Positions 1 through 8,427 of a DNA stretch of 64,000 bases are shown here, piece after piece. Positions within the stretch are counted from its first letter, which is position 1, and the number at the start of each line of letters is the position of its first letter. The stretch is from Clostridiales bacterium (lineage in GTDB: Bacteria > Bacillota > Clostridia > Christensenellales > Aristaeellaceae): NCBI GenBank assembly GCA_019419995.1, contig JAHZHZ010000011.1:1-64000 (forward strand), written 5' to 3'. The translations under genes were made by a program, and so were the position numbers. The notes under the pieces were generated by a model. It searched no databases, was not told the DNA's origin, and saw only the letters and a list, made by a program, of their open reading frames with translations.

Positions 1-29
1 GTTGGCTGCGTTGCTGCTTCAAATTTCAT
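1..29 (-). CDS. 5' end of an unidentified gene running off the window
   Basis: On the minus strand an ATG at 27-29 is preceded by a strong purine-rich ribosome site (AGGAGG followed by GGAGAAGG). It opens a frame reading MKFEAATQP before the window ends. It lies 34 bases after the stop of the phosphotriesterase-family gene, so it is probably the next gene of that operon. Too little is present to name it. Confidence 0.45.
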
Positions 30-63
30 TCCTTCTCCTACCTCCTGTCCTTTTTTCCATCCC

Positions 64-1014
64 TCAGACTCCGCTTACAGCCAGTAGACGTTGGGCATTG
101 CCCTGGCACATCGCTTCAATCTGTGAATCGCTGACGCCGCAGGCGCGAAGTTTGGGGATAAATTCCGTTAGAATGGTTTCCAATCCCATGTCCTGCGCGC
201 CATAGGCTCGCAGACGCTGATTGGTGGTGTCCAAGCTGAGTACGATCTGCTGCTCATAGCCCTTTTTCAGCATTTTTTGTAGCAATGAGAGTTCCTGTTC
301 GTCAGATACGTACTTATAGCGGTGAATGCTATCATAGCACAGCGTACATCCCATGTCCAATGCCTGAAGATGAACTTCCGGGGTGGGATTGGTGCGATCC
401 AGATGGCAGACCAGCAGACGCTGTGCATCCACACCATAATTTTTGAAAAATTGCAGGAGGGCGGGAATATCGCTGTCCTTTTCGGTATGGATCATCGTGG
501 CCGCACCTGTTTCCGCAGCTGCGCGGGCTACGGCTGGATAAAGTTGCGCATAGGCCGGATTAGCCAACCCGCCTGCATCCAGAGCCAGTTTCATCATGCC
601 GGTGCGCAGCATATGGCCTTCATAGGCTTCTCCCTCAGTGAATTCCTGTACAAATCGGGCTGCGAGTTCCCTTTCAGAGAGGGATGATATCGTTGGATCA
701 TCCAGAAAACACAGCTTGTGGCAGCCACTGACGGAGATGATGTTTACGTTGCTGGAAACCTGTAAGTTGTACAGTCGGGAAAGATCTCTACCAAAGCCCC
801 CGGGCTGCGCGTCCACAATGGTTCCTCCGCCATAGGTACGATAGCGCTTCAGTTCTTCCAGCGAAGCGTCAAAATTATCCATACATAGTGCGGAGTTGAC
901 TTGAAAGGATGCGCCGCGATTGAGCCAGATGTGCTCATGGCATTGTGTATGGCCCAACTGAGCGGGGGAAAGATCGTTTCCCACCGTGCGAATGAAACCC
1001 CTGCGTGAATCCAT
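64..1014 (-). CDS. phosphotriesterase-family metal hydrolase (probable sugar lactonase)
   Basis: This 316-residue protein is an amidohydrolase-fold, binuclear metal enzyme of the phosphotriesterase (COG1735) family. The metal ligands can be placed: H26 and H28 in HEH, K142 (the usual carboxylated lysine), H176, H204 and D262. Characterised relatives in Firmicutes hydrolyse sugar lactones or sugar-lactone phosphates as well as organophosphates. Divergence from an aldolase/sugar-kinase/ABC-importer operon therefore favours a lactonase role in carbohydrate breakdown. The substrate is inferred from context only. The start ATG follows GAGGGATGGAG. A further gene starts 34 bases downstream on the same strand. 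Confidence 0.85.
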   Translation of the reverse strand: MDSRRGFIRTVGNDLSPAQLGHTQCHEHIWLNRGASFQVNSALCMDNFDASLEELKRYRTYGGGTIVDAQPGGFGRDLSRLYNLQVSSNVNIISVSGCHKLCFLDDPTISSLSERELAARFVQEFTEGEAYEGHMLRTGMMKLALDAGGLANPAYAQLYPAVARAAAETGAATMIHTEKDSDIPALLQFFKNYGVDAQRLLVCHLDRTNPTPEVHLQALDMGCTLCYDSIHRYKYVSDEQELSLLQKMLKKGYEQQIVLSLDTTNQRLRAYGAQDMGLETILTEFIPKLRACGVSDSQIEAMCQGNAQRLLAVSGV

Positions 1015-1159
1015 GTTTCTCCATCCCTCTATTCAAATTTAAATCGTCCTCTATAACGTGAGGTGCCTTTCAAGTATGGTGTCTCTAAAAATGTTCTATT
1101 CTGTGGGTAATCTCATAATGAACTGAAATTTTGATATTACAACTAAATGTTTTTTCTCA

Positions 1160-1188
1160 ATTATACCATAAGAATCTGAGCTTTGCAA
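1160..1188 (-). promoter_or_regulatory. promoter of the phosphotriesterase-family gene
   Basis: On the minus strand TTGCAA (1183-1188) and TATAAT (1160-1165) are separated by 17 bases, a good sigma-A promoter. It would give a leader of about 140 bases before the start at 1014. Together with the divergent promoter at 1348-1376 it accounts for most of the 430-base gap 1015-1444; no gene was seen in the gap. Confidence 0.6.
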
Positions 1189-1347
1189 CTAATACTCATC
1201 ATAACCTTTATGGTGGATGCTTATTTTGACACTTTGCTGAATAGAGATAAATTATTAAAACAGAGGAAAAATATCGCCGATATACATAAAATATTAGGGC
1301 AAAATAAGCTATATTGAACGATTTGTTGATGAGCATAGAAATTTAAG

Positions 1348-1376
1348 TTGACATTTTAAAAAGCATGTTATATAAT
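1348..1376 (+). promoter_or_regulatory. promoter of the sugar catabolic operon
   Basis: TTGACA (1348-1353) and TATAAT (1371-1376) with an exact 17-base spacer form a perfect sigma-A promoter, about 70 bases before the KDPG-type aldolase start. Such a strong promoter needs repression, which fits the inverted repeat just downstream. Confidence 0.75.
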
Positions 1377-1403
1377 AAATACGTTCCAAAAAACAAAACG
1401 TTG

Positions 1404-1418
1404 TTCCACATTGCGGAA
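1404..1418 (+). promoter_or_regulatory. candidate operator (IclR- or GntR-type) in the operon leader
   Basis: The sequence TTCCACA-T-TGCGGAA is an inverted repeat with 6 of 7 matching arm positions. It lies about 30 bases after the -10 element and before the first gene. A related GTTCC half-site occurs at 1383-1387. The arms resemble IclR-family operators, and the operon carries both a GntR and an IclR regulator. Which one binds here is not known. Confidence 0.45.
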
Positions 1419-1444
1419 TTTAAAATAGAAAGCTGGGACGATAA

Positions 1445-2092
1445 ATGCGCACAGCGTGTCTGGAAAAAATTCAAAAACAAAAGGTCATCGTAATCGTTCG
1501 GGGTATTTATGGCGAGAAGGTACTTGCGCTTGCGGAGGCTTTGCGTGCCGGGGGCATTGGATTAATGGAGATCACTTTTGATCAGAAAGATGCATCGACA
1601 CATGATTGGACGGTACAAACCATACGAATGCTCAATGATCGAATGGGCGATGAGATGGCAATTGGCGCAGGGACGGTCACCAATGTGGAACTGGTGGAGA
1701 AAGCTTGCGACGCGGGAGCAAAGTACATTATTTCGCCCGACTTTAAGGCAGAGGTTGTAAAGCGTACCCGTGAATTGAATCTTATTTCCATACCAGGAGC
1801 GCTTACACCTACGGAGATTGTCAGTGCCTATGACTGTGGTGCAGACTTTGTGAAAGTTTTTCCGGCTGCCCAACTGGGGCCAGCCTATATTAAGGCGATT
1901 CGCGGGCCACTGAATCATATTCCTTTAATGGCGGTGGGCGGCGTGAACGAAAAAAATGCGGCAGATTTCATTAAGGCCGGATGTGCAGGTGTAGGCGTGG
2001 GCGGAAACCTGGTAAACAAGGAAATCATTTCCAGCGGACGGTGGGACAAAATTACGGAATTGGCCGGGATGTTTGTCGAAGCCGTGCGGTAA
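1445..2092 (+). CDS. bifunctional KDPG/KHG-type aldolase
   Basis: A 215-residue class I aldolase of the 2-keto-3-deoxy-6-phosphogluconate/4-hydroxy-2-oxoglutarate family, of normal length. It would split KDPG into pyruvate and glyceraldehyde 3-phosphate, or act on a related 2-keto-3-deoxy acid phosphate. Seen in the sequence are E42 in MEITF, the IGAGTVT and YIISPD strands, the PGALTPTE turn and the Schiff-base lysine K137 in VKVFPA. It is the first gene after the strong promoter and lies 21 bases before a KDG-type kinase, its expected partner. The exact sugar acid is not defined by sequence. Confidence 0.9.
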   Translation: MRTACLEKIQKQKVIVIVRGIYGEKVLALAEALRAGGIGLMEITFDQKDASTHDWTVQTIRMLNDRMGDEMAIGAGTVTNVELVEKACDAGAKYIISPDFKAEVVKRTRELNLISIPGALTPTEIVSAYDCGADFVKVFPAAQLGPAYIKAIRGPLNHIPLMAVGGVNEKNAADFIKAGCAGVGVGGNLVNKEIISSGRWDKITELAGMFVEAVR

Positions 2093-2113
2093 TAAAGAAA
2101 GGCGGGCGGAAGC

Positions 2114-3139
2114 ATGAAGTGTATTACCTTTGGCGAAGTGATGATGCGCCTTAATCCCAGAGGACATTATCGTCTGACACAGGCAAATGAATTTGAAGTC
2201 AGCTATGCTGGCGGCGAAGCTAACGTGGCCGTGGCGCTGGCTCAGCTGGGAATGGAAGCGGCGTTTGTCACGAAGCTGCCGGAGAACGATCTTGGCAAGT
2301 GTGCCTTGAATGAAATCAGGCGTTTTGGCGTGGATACTGACTCCATAGTCTGGGGTGGACCCCGGTTGGGAATTTACTTTATTGAGCGCGGCGCTGCTCA
2401 GCGGCCCTCCAAGGTAATCTATGATCGGGCGGGTTCCTCCATTGCCCTGGCTCAAAAGGAAGATTTTGACTGGGAGACTATTTTTAAAGGAGCGCAGTGG
2501 TTTCACTTCACTGGAATTACGCCGGCCTTAGGTGGTCAGCTGCCGGAAATATGTCTCGAAGCGGTTAAGGAGGCAAAGAAGCAGGGGCTGACGGTCAGCT
2601 GCGATCTGAACTATCGGAAGAAGCTCTGGTCAAATGAACAAGCCTGCCAAGTCATGTCCCAACTGATGCCCTATGTGGACGTATTGGTTGCAAACGAGGC
2701 CGACGCAGGAGACGTATTTGGAATTTATGCCGACCGGACCGATGCGGAAAAGGGAGAAATCAGTCGGGAAGGATATCTCGGTGTAGCATCCCGGCTTTGC
2801 GAACGCTTCGGATTCAAAAAGGTAGCCATTACATTGAGGGAGAGCATTTCCGCCAGTGAAAATAATTGGTCCGGGATGTTGTACAGCTCTGCGGAGAAGC
2901 AGGGATTCTGGTCACCCGTCTACCATATCCAGATTGTAGACCGGGTAGGGGGCGGAGATTCCTTCGCTGGTGGACTCATCTATGCCATGTTGAATGGACA
3001 GAACGATCAGGAAACGGTCAATTTTGCGGCTGCAGCATCTTGCCTGAAGCATTCCATAGAACATGACTTTGACTTGGTCACAGCCGACGAGGTCTGGTCT
3101 TTAGCGAGAGGAAATACAAGCGGACGCATTCAAAGATAA
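2114..3139 (+). CDS. PfkB-family sugar kinase, probable 2-keto-3-deoxygluconate kinase
   Basis: A 341-residue ribokinase/PfkB-family kinase. The substrate loop GGEANVA is near residues 33-39 and the anion-hole/base motif GGGDSFAGG near 279-287, with D282 the predicted catalytic base. Its position directly after a KDPG-type aldolase, with a GGCGGGCGG ribosome site, matches the kinase-aldolase pairing of 2-keto-3-deoxygluconate breakdown, so that substrate is the best guess. Other PfkB kinases cannot be excluded from sequence. It is followed after 18 bases by the ABC permease gene. Confidence 0.85.
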   Translation: MKCITFGEVMMRLNPRGHYRLTQANEFEVSYAGGEANVAVALAQLGMEAAFVTKLPENDLGKCALNEIRRFGVDTDSIVWGGPRLGIYFIERGAAQRPSKVIYDRAGSSIALAQKEDFDWETIFKGAQWFHFTGITPALGGQLPEICLEAVKEAKKQGLTVSCDLNYRKKLWSNEQACQVMSQLMPYVDVLVANEADAGDVFGIYADRTDAEKGEISREGYLGVASRLCERFGFKKVAITLRESISASENNWSGMLYSSAEKQGFWSPVYHIQIVDRVGGGDSFAGGLIYAMLNGQNDQETVNFAAAASCLKHSIEHDFDLVTADEVWSLARGNTSGRIQR

Positions 3140-3157
3140 AACGAGGAGGATGTTATT

Positions 3158-4177
3158 ATGCAAGGCTTGTCCAAGACGCCCAAGAAGAATCGTTTAAAGA
3201 GTTTGTGGGGAAAACAGGAAATTGGTATCTTTGTGATTTTCATCGTTTTGTGTGTGTTTATCGGCCTTATCACTCCGAAATTTGTTAAGCCGCAAAACAT
3301 AATCAACATTCTTCGACAGATTTCCAACGTGGGTATCATGGCAGTGGGACAGGCCATGGTCATCATTGTTGCGGGCATAGACCTGTCCGTCAGCAGCGTC
3401 CTCTCTTTCAGCGCCTGTGTGCTGGCAGTGCTTTCTCAATCAATCAATCCCTGGTTGGCGATGGTGATTTCTTTGTGCGCGGGCGCATGCATTGGTCTGA
3501 TTAACGGTGTGCTCAGTGTAAAGATTGGCATTGCCCCGTTTATCGCTACTCTGGGTATTCAGATGGTGGCAAAAGGATTTGCTTTCATCATTACCAACGG
3601 TATTCCCGTCAAATTTGCCTATCCGGATTCGGTGGGTTTTCTGGGCGGCGGTACATTTGAAGTGGGTTCAGTCACTGTCCCCATGTCCATCCTGATCATG
3701 TTGTTTGTGTATGTGCTGGGAATCATTGTGCTAAACAAGACCGTATTTGGCCGTTCACTGTATGCAGTGGGTGACAATGAACGTTCCGCGAAGTTGTCGG
3801 GCATCAATGCGGAGCGGATTAAGACGTCAGCTTACGTAATCTCCGGTTTTCTGGCTGCACTGGCAGGCATACTCAATGCAGGCAACCTGACCACGGCTAC
3901 GGCGGATGCGGGCGACGGAATTGAATCCAACGTTATTGCTGCAGTAGTCATCGGCGGCGTCAGCATGTCCGGTGGTGAAGGTTCGGTGGTGGGTATCCTG
4001 ATCGGCGCCGCGATCATGGGCGTCATTAAGAACGCATTTATCCTGTTGAACTTTAAGTCGAACTGGCAGACCATCACCATTGGTTCACTGATTATTCTTG
4101 CCACCAGCATTGACTGCCTCAGCAAAAAGTATAAGGCGAGAAAGGCGTCCATCGCCGTCAGTTCGGAACAGATGTAA
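3158..4177 (+). CDS. ribose-type (CUT2) sugar ABC transporter permease
   Basis: A 339-residue polytopic membrane protein of the RbsC/AraH family, with about nine to ten hydrophobic segments starting near residue 24. The permease motif GRSLYAVGDNERSAKLSGI lies in the cytoplasmic loop that contacts the ATPase. CUT2 importers normally consist of one permease species, one fused ATPase and a periplasmic-type binding protein, and the latter two follow here. It imports the sugar or sugar acid handled by the surrounding enzymes. The start is preceded by GAGGAGG. Confidence 0.93.
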   Translation: MQGLSKTPKKNRLKSLWGKQEIGIFVIFIVLCVFIGLITPKFVKPQNIINILRQISNVGIMAVGQAMVIIVAGIDLSVSSVLSFSACVLAVLSQSINPWLAMVISLCAGACIGLINGVLSVKIGIAPFIATLGIQMVAKGFAFIITNGIPVKFAYPDSVGFLGGGTFEVGSVTVPMSILIMLFVYVLGIIVLNKTVFGRSLYAVGDNERSAKLSGINAERIKTSAYVISGFLAALAGILNAGNLTTATADAGDGIESNVIAAVVIGGVSMSGGEGSVVGILIGAAIMGVIKNAFILLNFKSNWQTITIGSLIILATSIDCLSKKYKARKASIAVSSEQM

Positions 4178-4214
4178 TAATAGGTGCTTGTTTTAGTTAT
4201 TGGAGGGGAACGCC

Positions 4215-5741
4215 TTGGAAAAGCAGGTTATATTGAAAACTGTAAATGTCCGAAAGACATTTCCCGGCGTGGTGGCGCTGAAAAACGTCAACCTGACGTT
4301 TCGGGCAGGCGAGGTGCACGCGCTCATCGGTGAAAATGGTGCGGGCAAATCTACGTTAATGAATATCATTTCGGGCGTTTATAAAGCGGATAAGGGTTCA
4401 GAAATTCTGTTTAAGGGAGAAAAGGTAGAGTTTTCCTCCACGGCAGATTCCGCAAGCTATGGGATCAGCATGATCCATCAGGAAAATTCTCTGGCACAGC
4501 ATTTGTCGGTTTATGAAAATATTTTCATGGGACATCAGGACCGCAAGGGCATCTTCGTGGATAAAAAGAAGATGATGCGGCGTTCCCGTGAGCTGTTGGA
4601 TCATCTGAAGATGTATCATATTAGTGAGACGGCGCTGGTCAAGGATCTCAGCGCCTCGGAACAGCAGCTCATCGAGATTGCAAAAGCACTGAGCAAAAAG
4701 ACTGAACTGATCATCATGGATGAACCTACCGCCGCACTGACGGTGAGGGAAACGGGGATTCTGATGGAGATCATTCGCGAACTCAAGCGGCAAAACGTGG
4801 CGATTGTATTCATCTCTCACCACCTGGAGGAATTGTTTGAAATTGCGGATGTCTGTTCGGTGTTGCGTGACGGCGAACATGTGGGAACCTATGATATTCA
4901 TGAAATTGATATTCCACAGCTGATCACCATGATGGTGGGAAGAAAGCTGGATAGCAACGTGCCACAAAAGACGCCTGAAGAAATCGCTCGCCGCAGAAGG
5001 ACAGCCAATACCAAGGTTGTGTTGGAGGCGAAAAATGTATGCAGAAGCGGAAAAGTGGTTGATGCGAGCTTTTGTGTGCACGAAGGCGAGATCCTGGGCT
5101 TTGCAGGATTGGTAGGCTCAGGAAGAACGGAATTGATGGAGTGCATCTACGGGTATGCTCCCATGCAATCCGGTGAAATCTTCGTCGATGGCAAACCCTG
5201 CAAGATTGGTACGTCCAAGCGCGCTGTGGCATTGGGCATGGGCATGGTTTCTGAGGATCGCAAGCTTAACGGTATATTGCCTAAACATTCCGTGAGGGAT
5301 AATATTAATTCAGCTAGTTGGCGCATTCTGAGTCGAAACTCCTTTCTGTCCAAGTCCCGCGAGCGGGAGAACGCTCAGTCATATATCCGCCAGCTGAACA
5401 TCAAGACTGCGTCTCAGGATACCAAGATAGCCGCGCTCTCCGGCGGAAACCAGCAAAAAGCGCTTTTGGGCAGAATGCTGTCCATTCATCCCAGAATTTT
5501 GATTCTGGATGAACCTACCCATGGCATTGACGTGGGTGCAAAGAGCGAGTTCTATCAGATTATCAATAAACTGGCGGATCAAGGCATCAGTATCATTTTG
5601 ATCTCTTCGGAACTCCCGGAGCTCATTAGTCTGAGCCATCGCGTCGTGGTAATGTACGAGGGACATATACAGGGCAAGCTGGAATTTGAGGATCTGGATC
5701 AAGAAAAGATCATGAACCTGGCATCCGGTTTGACTCTGTGA
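4215..5741 (+). CDS. sugar ABC transporter ATPase, RbsA/MglA type (two nucleotide-binding domains)
   Basis: A 508-residue protein with two tandem ABC domains. Domain 1 has Walker A GENGAGKST near 39-47 and Walker B IIMDEPTAAL. Domain 2 has a degenerate Walker A (GLVGSGRTE), the signature LSGGNQQK and Walker B ILDEPTHGIDVG. Such degeneracy in the second site is normal for CUT2 ATPases. I place the start at a TTG (4215), because GGAGGGG at 4202-4208 is correctly spaced for it and would lie inside the coding region if the in-frame TTG at 4200 were used. It powers the importer together with the genes on either side. Confidence 0.92.
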   Translation: MEKQVILKTVNVRKTFPGVVALKNVNLTFRAGEVHALIGENGAGKSTLMNIISGVYKADKGSEILFKGEKVEFSSTADSASYGISMIHQENSLAQHLSVYENIFMGHQDRKGIFVDKKKMMRRSRELLDHLKMYHISETALVKDLSASEQQLIEIAKALSKKTELIIMDEPTAALTVRETGILMEIIRELKRQNVAIVFISHHLEELFEIADVCSVLRDGEHVGTYDIHEIDIPQLITMMVGRKLDSNVPQKTPEEIARRRRTANTKVVLEAKNVCRSGKVVDASFCVHEGEILGFAGLVGSGRTELMECIYGYAPMQSGEIFVDGKPCKIGTSKRAVALGMGMVSEDRKLNGILPKHSVRDNINSASWRILSRNSFLSKSRERENAQSYIRQLNIKTASQDTKIAALSGGNQQKALLGRMLSIHPRILILDEPTHGIDVGAKSEFYQIINKLADQGISIILISSELPELISLSHRVVVMYEGHIQGKLEFEDLDQEKIMNLASGLTL

Positions 5742-5847
5742 GTAAAGGCCAATCGGCATATGTTTATCTGTGTTACTCGCACATTGGATTCATCTTCAAT
5801 TCAATGATGCGCGAACAATAGGGAAAGACAAAAAGGAGGAAACCACT

Positions 5848-6843
5848 ATGAAGAAGATCCTGGCTATCCTGATGGCACTGGCAATGATCCTGGCGTGCGC
5901 GGCATTTGCAGAAGAGATTCCGCTGCCCGAAGAAGGCGACATTGCCGCGGCCGGAACTGCGGAAGAACCCATTGTCATCTATTTCCTGTCCTATTCCAAC
6001 AATCCCTTCTGGGATCAGATCAATGAAGGTCTGGCGGCGGCAACCGAATACTTCGGCGCACACAATTGCACCGTGAAGGCCGTTGACATGGGCGCAGAGG
6101 CGGACGGCAAGACCCTGTCGGATTACATTGAGACCCTGATGCTGGATGAGCCTGATGGCATCGTTTGCTGCCCCATGTCCGATGGCACCGAGGCTTATGT
6201 AGATAAGGCCGTTGATGCAGGCATCGTGGTCGTAACCTATCTGAGCGAATCTACGAATCAGACGGATACGCGCCTGGCGTTCTCCGGCTCAGATGCCGTT
6301 GCCGGCGGTCAGGCCGCTGCTCAGGCCATTGCAGATTACACCGGTGGAGAGGGCACCGTTGGCATCATCACCGGCTATCTGACCATGAACCAGCACGAGG
6401 AACGCCGCATTTCCATGACGGAAAAGCTGCAGGAGCTGTGCCCGGACATCACCATCCTTGAGCCGGTTGAGGCACACGATTCTACCACTGAGACCTACGA
6501 CGCTGCCGTCAACCTGATTACCGGATACGAAGATCTGAAGGTTATCTATTGCACGGCTGGCGGCCCCTTCGGTGCTGCGCAGGCAGTTCAGGCTATGGGC
6601 AAGACCGGTGAAATCGGCGTTGTCTGCTTCGACTGGGTGCCGGACAATGTAACCTATGTGGCTTCCGGTGAGATCATCGCCGCCGTTTCTCAGGATCCGC
6701 AGGCGATGGCCTTCAATGCGATTGCGGCTTGCTTCAACAAGATTGTTGCGGACGTCAATCCCGAGTCCACCTTCATTTGCACGGAATCCGATATTCTTAC
6801 CCCCGAAAACCTGGCGGAAAAGCTGCCGGATTACGCGGGATAA
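5848..6843 (+). CDS. sugar-binding protein of the CUT2 ABC importer
   Basis: A 331-residue periplasmic-binding-protein-like (Peripla_BP_4, ribose/galactose type) extracellular receptor. The start is set by AAAAGGAGG seven bases upstream. A signal peptide covers about residues 1-22, ending AFA-EEIP as a signal peptidase I site. A cysteine at about residue 18 makes a lipoprotein possible, but the lipobox is poor. Opening strands such as IVIYFLSYSNNPFWDQI and the DG...D hinge segments match the family. It is likely the most abundant product of the operon, consistent with the hairpin that follows. Confidence 0.9.
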   Translation: MKKILAILMALAMILACAAFAEEIPLPEEGDIAAAGTAEEPIVIYFLSYSNNPFWDQINEGLAAATEYFGAHNCTVKAVDMGAEADGKTLSDYIETLMLDEPDGIVCCPMSDGTEAYVDKAVDAGIVVVTYLSESTNQTDTRLAFSGSDAVAGGQAAAQAIADYTGGEGTVGIITGYLTMNQHEERRISMTEKLQELCPDITILEPVEAHDSTTETYDAAVNLITGYEDLKVIYCTAGGPFGAAQAVQAMGKTGEIGVVCFDWVPDNVTYVASGEIIAAVSQDPQAMAFNAIAACFNKIVADVNPESTFICTESDILTPENLAEKLPDYAG

Positions 6844-6863
6844 TTTAGCAGAACAAGATGAAT

Positions 6864-6892
6864 GCGACGGCGGTTTTTTAAATCGCCGTCGC
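6864..6892 (+). terminator. hairpin after the binding-protein gene (partial terminator or mRNA stabiliser)
   Basis: GCGACGGCG (6864-6872) pairs with CGCCGTCGC (6884-6892), a perfect 9-base stem. The run of eight T at 6913-6920 is 20 bases further on. Because related genes continue on the same strand, it may give partial termination or protect the 3' end of the transporter mRNA. Confidence 0.5.
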
Positions 6893-6986
6893 CCTTCCGG
6901 CGGTAGCATTGCTTTTTTTTAATAGTTGCAAGATTAACAGAAAGCGATGGTACGGTTCTGGATTTTTAGAAGTAGGAGGTAGGGTT

Positions 6987-7967
6987 ATGATTTACAAGAA
7001 GGTTGCACGGATCAGCGAAGAAATTTCTGCTGTCGGCATTGGTTGCTGGAACTTTGGAGGCGACTGGGATACGTCAAACGACGAAAATGCCATAAATATT
7101 GTCCATGCGGCAATTGACAAGGGCGTGAACCTGTTTGATGTGGCGCCGGTGTATGGATGGCATCATGCAGAAAGAGTATTGGGTCGTGCGCTCAAAGGCG
7201 GCTTGCGCCAGAAGGTGATTATTGCATCCAAGTGTGGACTTGTCTGGAATGAGAAGCATGAAACTGTAAACGATTTGTCCCGCAACAATATTCTGCGGGA
7301 AATCGATGAGAGCTTGGAGAGACTGCAGACGGATTACATCGATATTTACCAATTGCATTGGCCGGATCCCAAGACGCCCATCGAGGAGACTGCCCAGGTG
7401 TTGGCAGAGATCAAGAAGGCAGGAAAAATCCGGCATATTGGTCTGTCCAACTTCTCGCAGAAAGATGTAGAAACCTTTATGACCATGGTGGAAATTGATG
7501 AGCAACAGGGCCTGTATAATATGTTTGAACGCAATACCACCAGCTACCATGGAATACCTTTGGAGTATCTGACGGAAAAGGAAATGTTGCCCAACGTTCG
7601 CAAGTACGGACAAGCCTTTTTGCCTTATAGTCCGCTGATGCAGGGTCTGCTGGCTGGAAAATTTAAAAACGGGATCAATTTTTCCGCCAGGGATATCCGC
7701 AATGAAAATCCGAAATTTTCTAAGGATCGCTTTGAAGTGTACTATCAGGGCTATAAGCGGGTTCAGGCAATTGCAGATGAAATGGGCAAACCCATCTCAC
7801 AGGTAGCCTTGAACTGGTTGCGCCAGAATCCGGATGTCACTTCCATTATCAACGGAGTTTCTTCCCTCGAACAGCTGGATCGCAATATTGAGTGCACCGA
7901 ATGGGATATCTCTGATGAGTATATGAAAAAGCTCAATGATGCCGTTGCCGAATTTGAGAATATTTGA
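6987..7967 (+). CDS. aldo/keto reductase
   Basis: A 326-residue NAD(P)H-dependent aldo/keto reductase of the YajO/YhdN-like class. The catalytic tetrad is visible: D and Y in FDVAPVYG, K in IASKCG and H in QLHWPDP. The C-terminal cofactor loop contains SQVALNWL and an IING segment. I chose the ATG at 6987 because AGTAGGAGG precedes it and the upstream extension in the same frame lacks family similarity. Lying between the importer and the FGGY kinase, it probably reduces or oxidises a sugar intermediate. The substrate is unknown. Confidence 0.88.
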   Translation: MIYKKVARISEEISAVGIGCWNFGGDWDTSNDENAINIVHAAIDKGVNLFDVAPVYGWHHAERVLGRALKGGLRQKVIIASKCGLVWNEKHETVNDLSRNNILREIDESLERLQTDYIDIYQLHWPDPKTPIEETAQVLAEIKKAGKIRHIGLSNFSQKDVETFMTMVEIDEQQGLYNMFERNTTSYHGIPLEYLTEKEMLPNVRKYGQAFLPYSPLMQGLLAGKFKNGINFSARDIRNENPKFSKDRFEVYYQGYKRVQAIADEMGKPISQVALNWLRQNPDVTSIINGVSSLEQLDRNIECTEWDISDEYMKKLNDAVAEFENI

Positions 7968-7988
7968 TAAAATGAGGGATGTGATTTT

Positions 7989-8387
7989 ATGAAATACGTG
8001 AAGCATTTGCACCATGTGGGAATGCCTACGGAGAATATGCAGGGGACGGTGGATTTTTATACTTCTCTGGGTGGCAAGGTGATTTTTGAGAAACAGGATG
8101 TGGATGAGGGACGCCCAATACAGGTTAAGTTGATCGACTTTCACGGCGTAGTTATTGAGTGCTATGAGCGACTCTCAACTCCCAAATGCATAGGCGCCAT
8201 CGATCATCTGGCCTTCTGCGTCGAAAATATCGACGAAATGTATGAAATTTGCCGGGCCAAGGGATACCGCATGATGGAAGATTGCGCAGATCAGATCGGG
8301 GTATCCACCTATTGGCCGAAAAATACGAAATGGTTTATCGTCTATGGCGCCAATGAAGAGAAGATCGAATTCTGCCAGGAAGGCTGA
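7989..8387 (+). CDS. VOC-superfamily (glyoxalase/bleomycin-resistance fold) protein
   Basis: A 132-residue protein with two beta-alpha-beta-beta-beta modules of the vicinal-oxygen-chelate fold. Metal-ligand candidates are H in LHHVGMP, E in VVIECYER, H in AIDHLAF and E in KIEFCQE, the arrangement used by lactoylglutathione lyase and methylmalonyl-CoA epimerase relatives. The ribosome site is GAGGGATGTG and it sits 21 bases after the reductase gene. In this operon it may isomerise or epimerise a sugar-derived intermediate. No substrate can be assigned from sequence. Confidence 0.82.
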   Translation: MKYVKHLHHVGMPTENMQGTVDFYTSLGGKVIFEKQDVDEGRPIQVKLIDFHGVVIECYERLSTPKCIGAIDHLAFCVENIDEMYEICRAKGYRMMEDCADQIGVSTYWPKNTKWFIVYGANEEKIEFCQEG

Positions 8388-8427
8388 TGGGATCTTTTAC
8401 GAGTGGCTTTGTACAGCGAGGTAAGAT

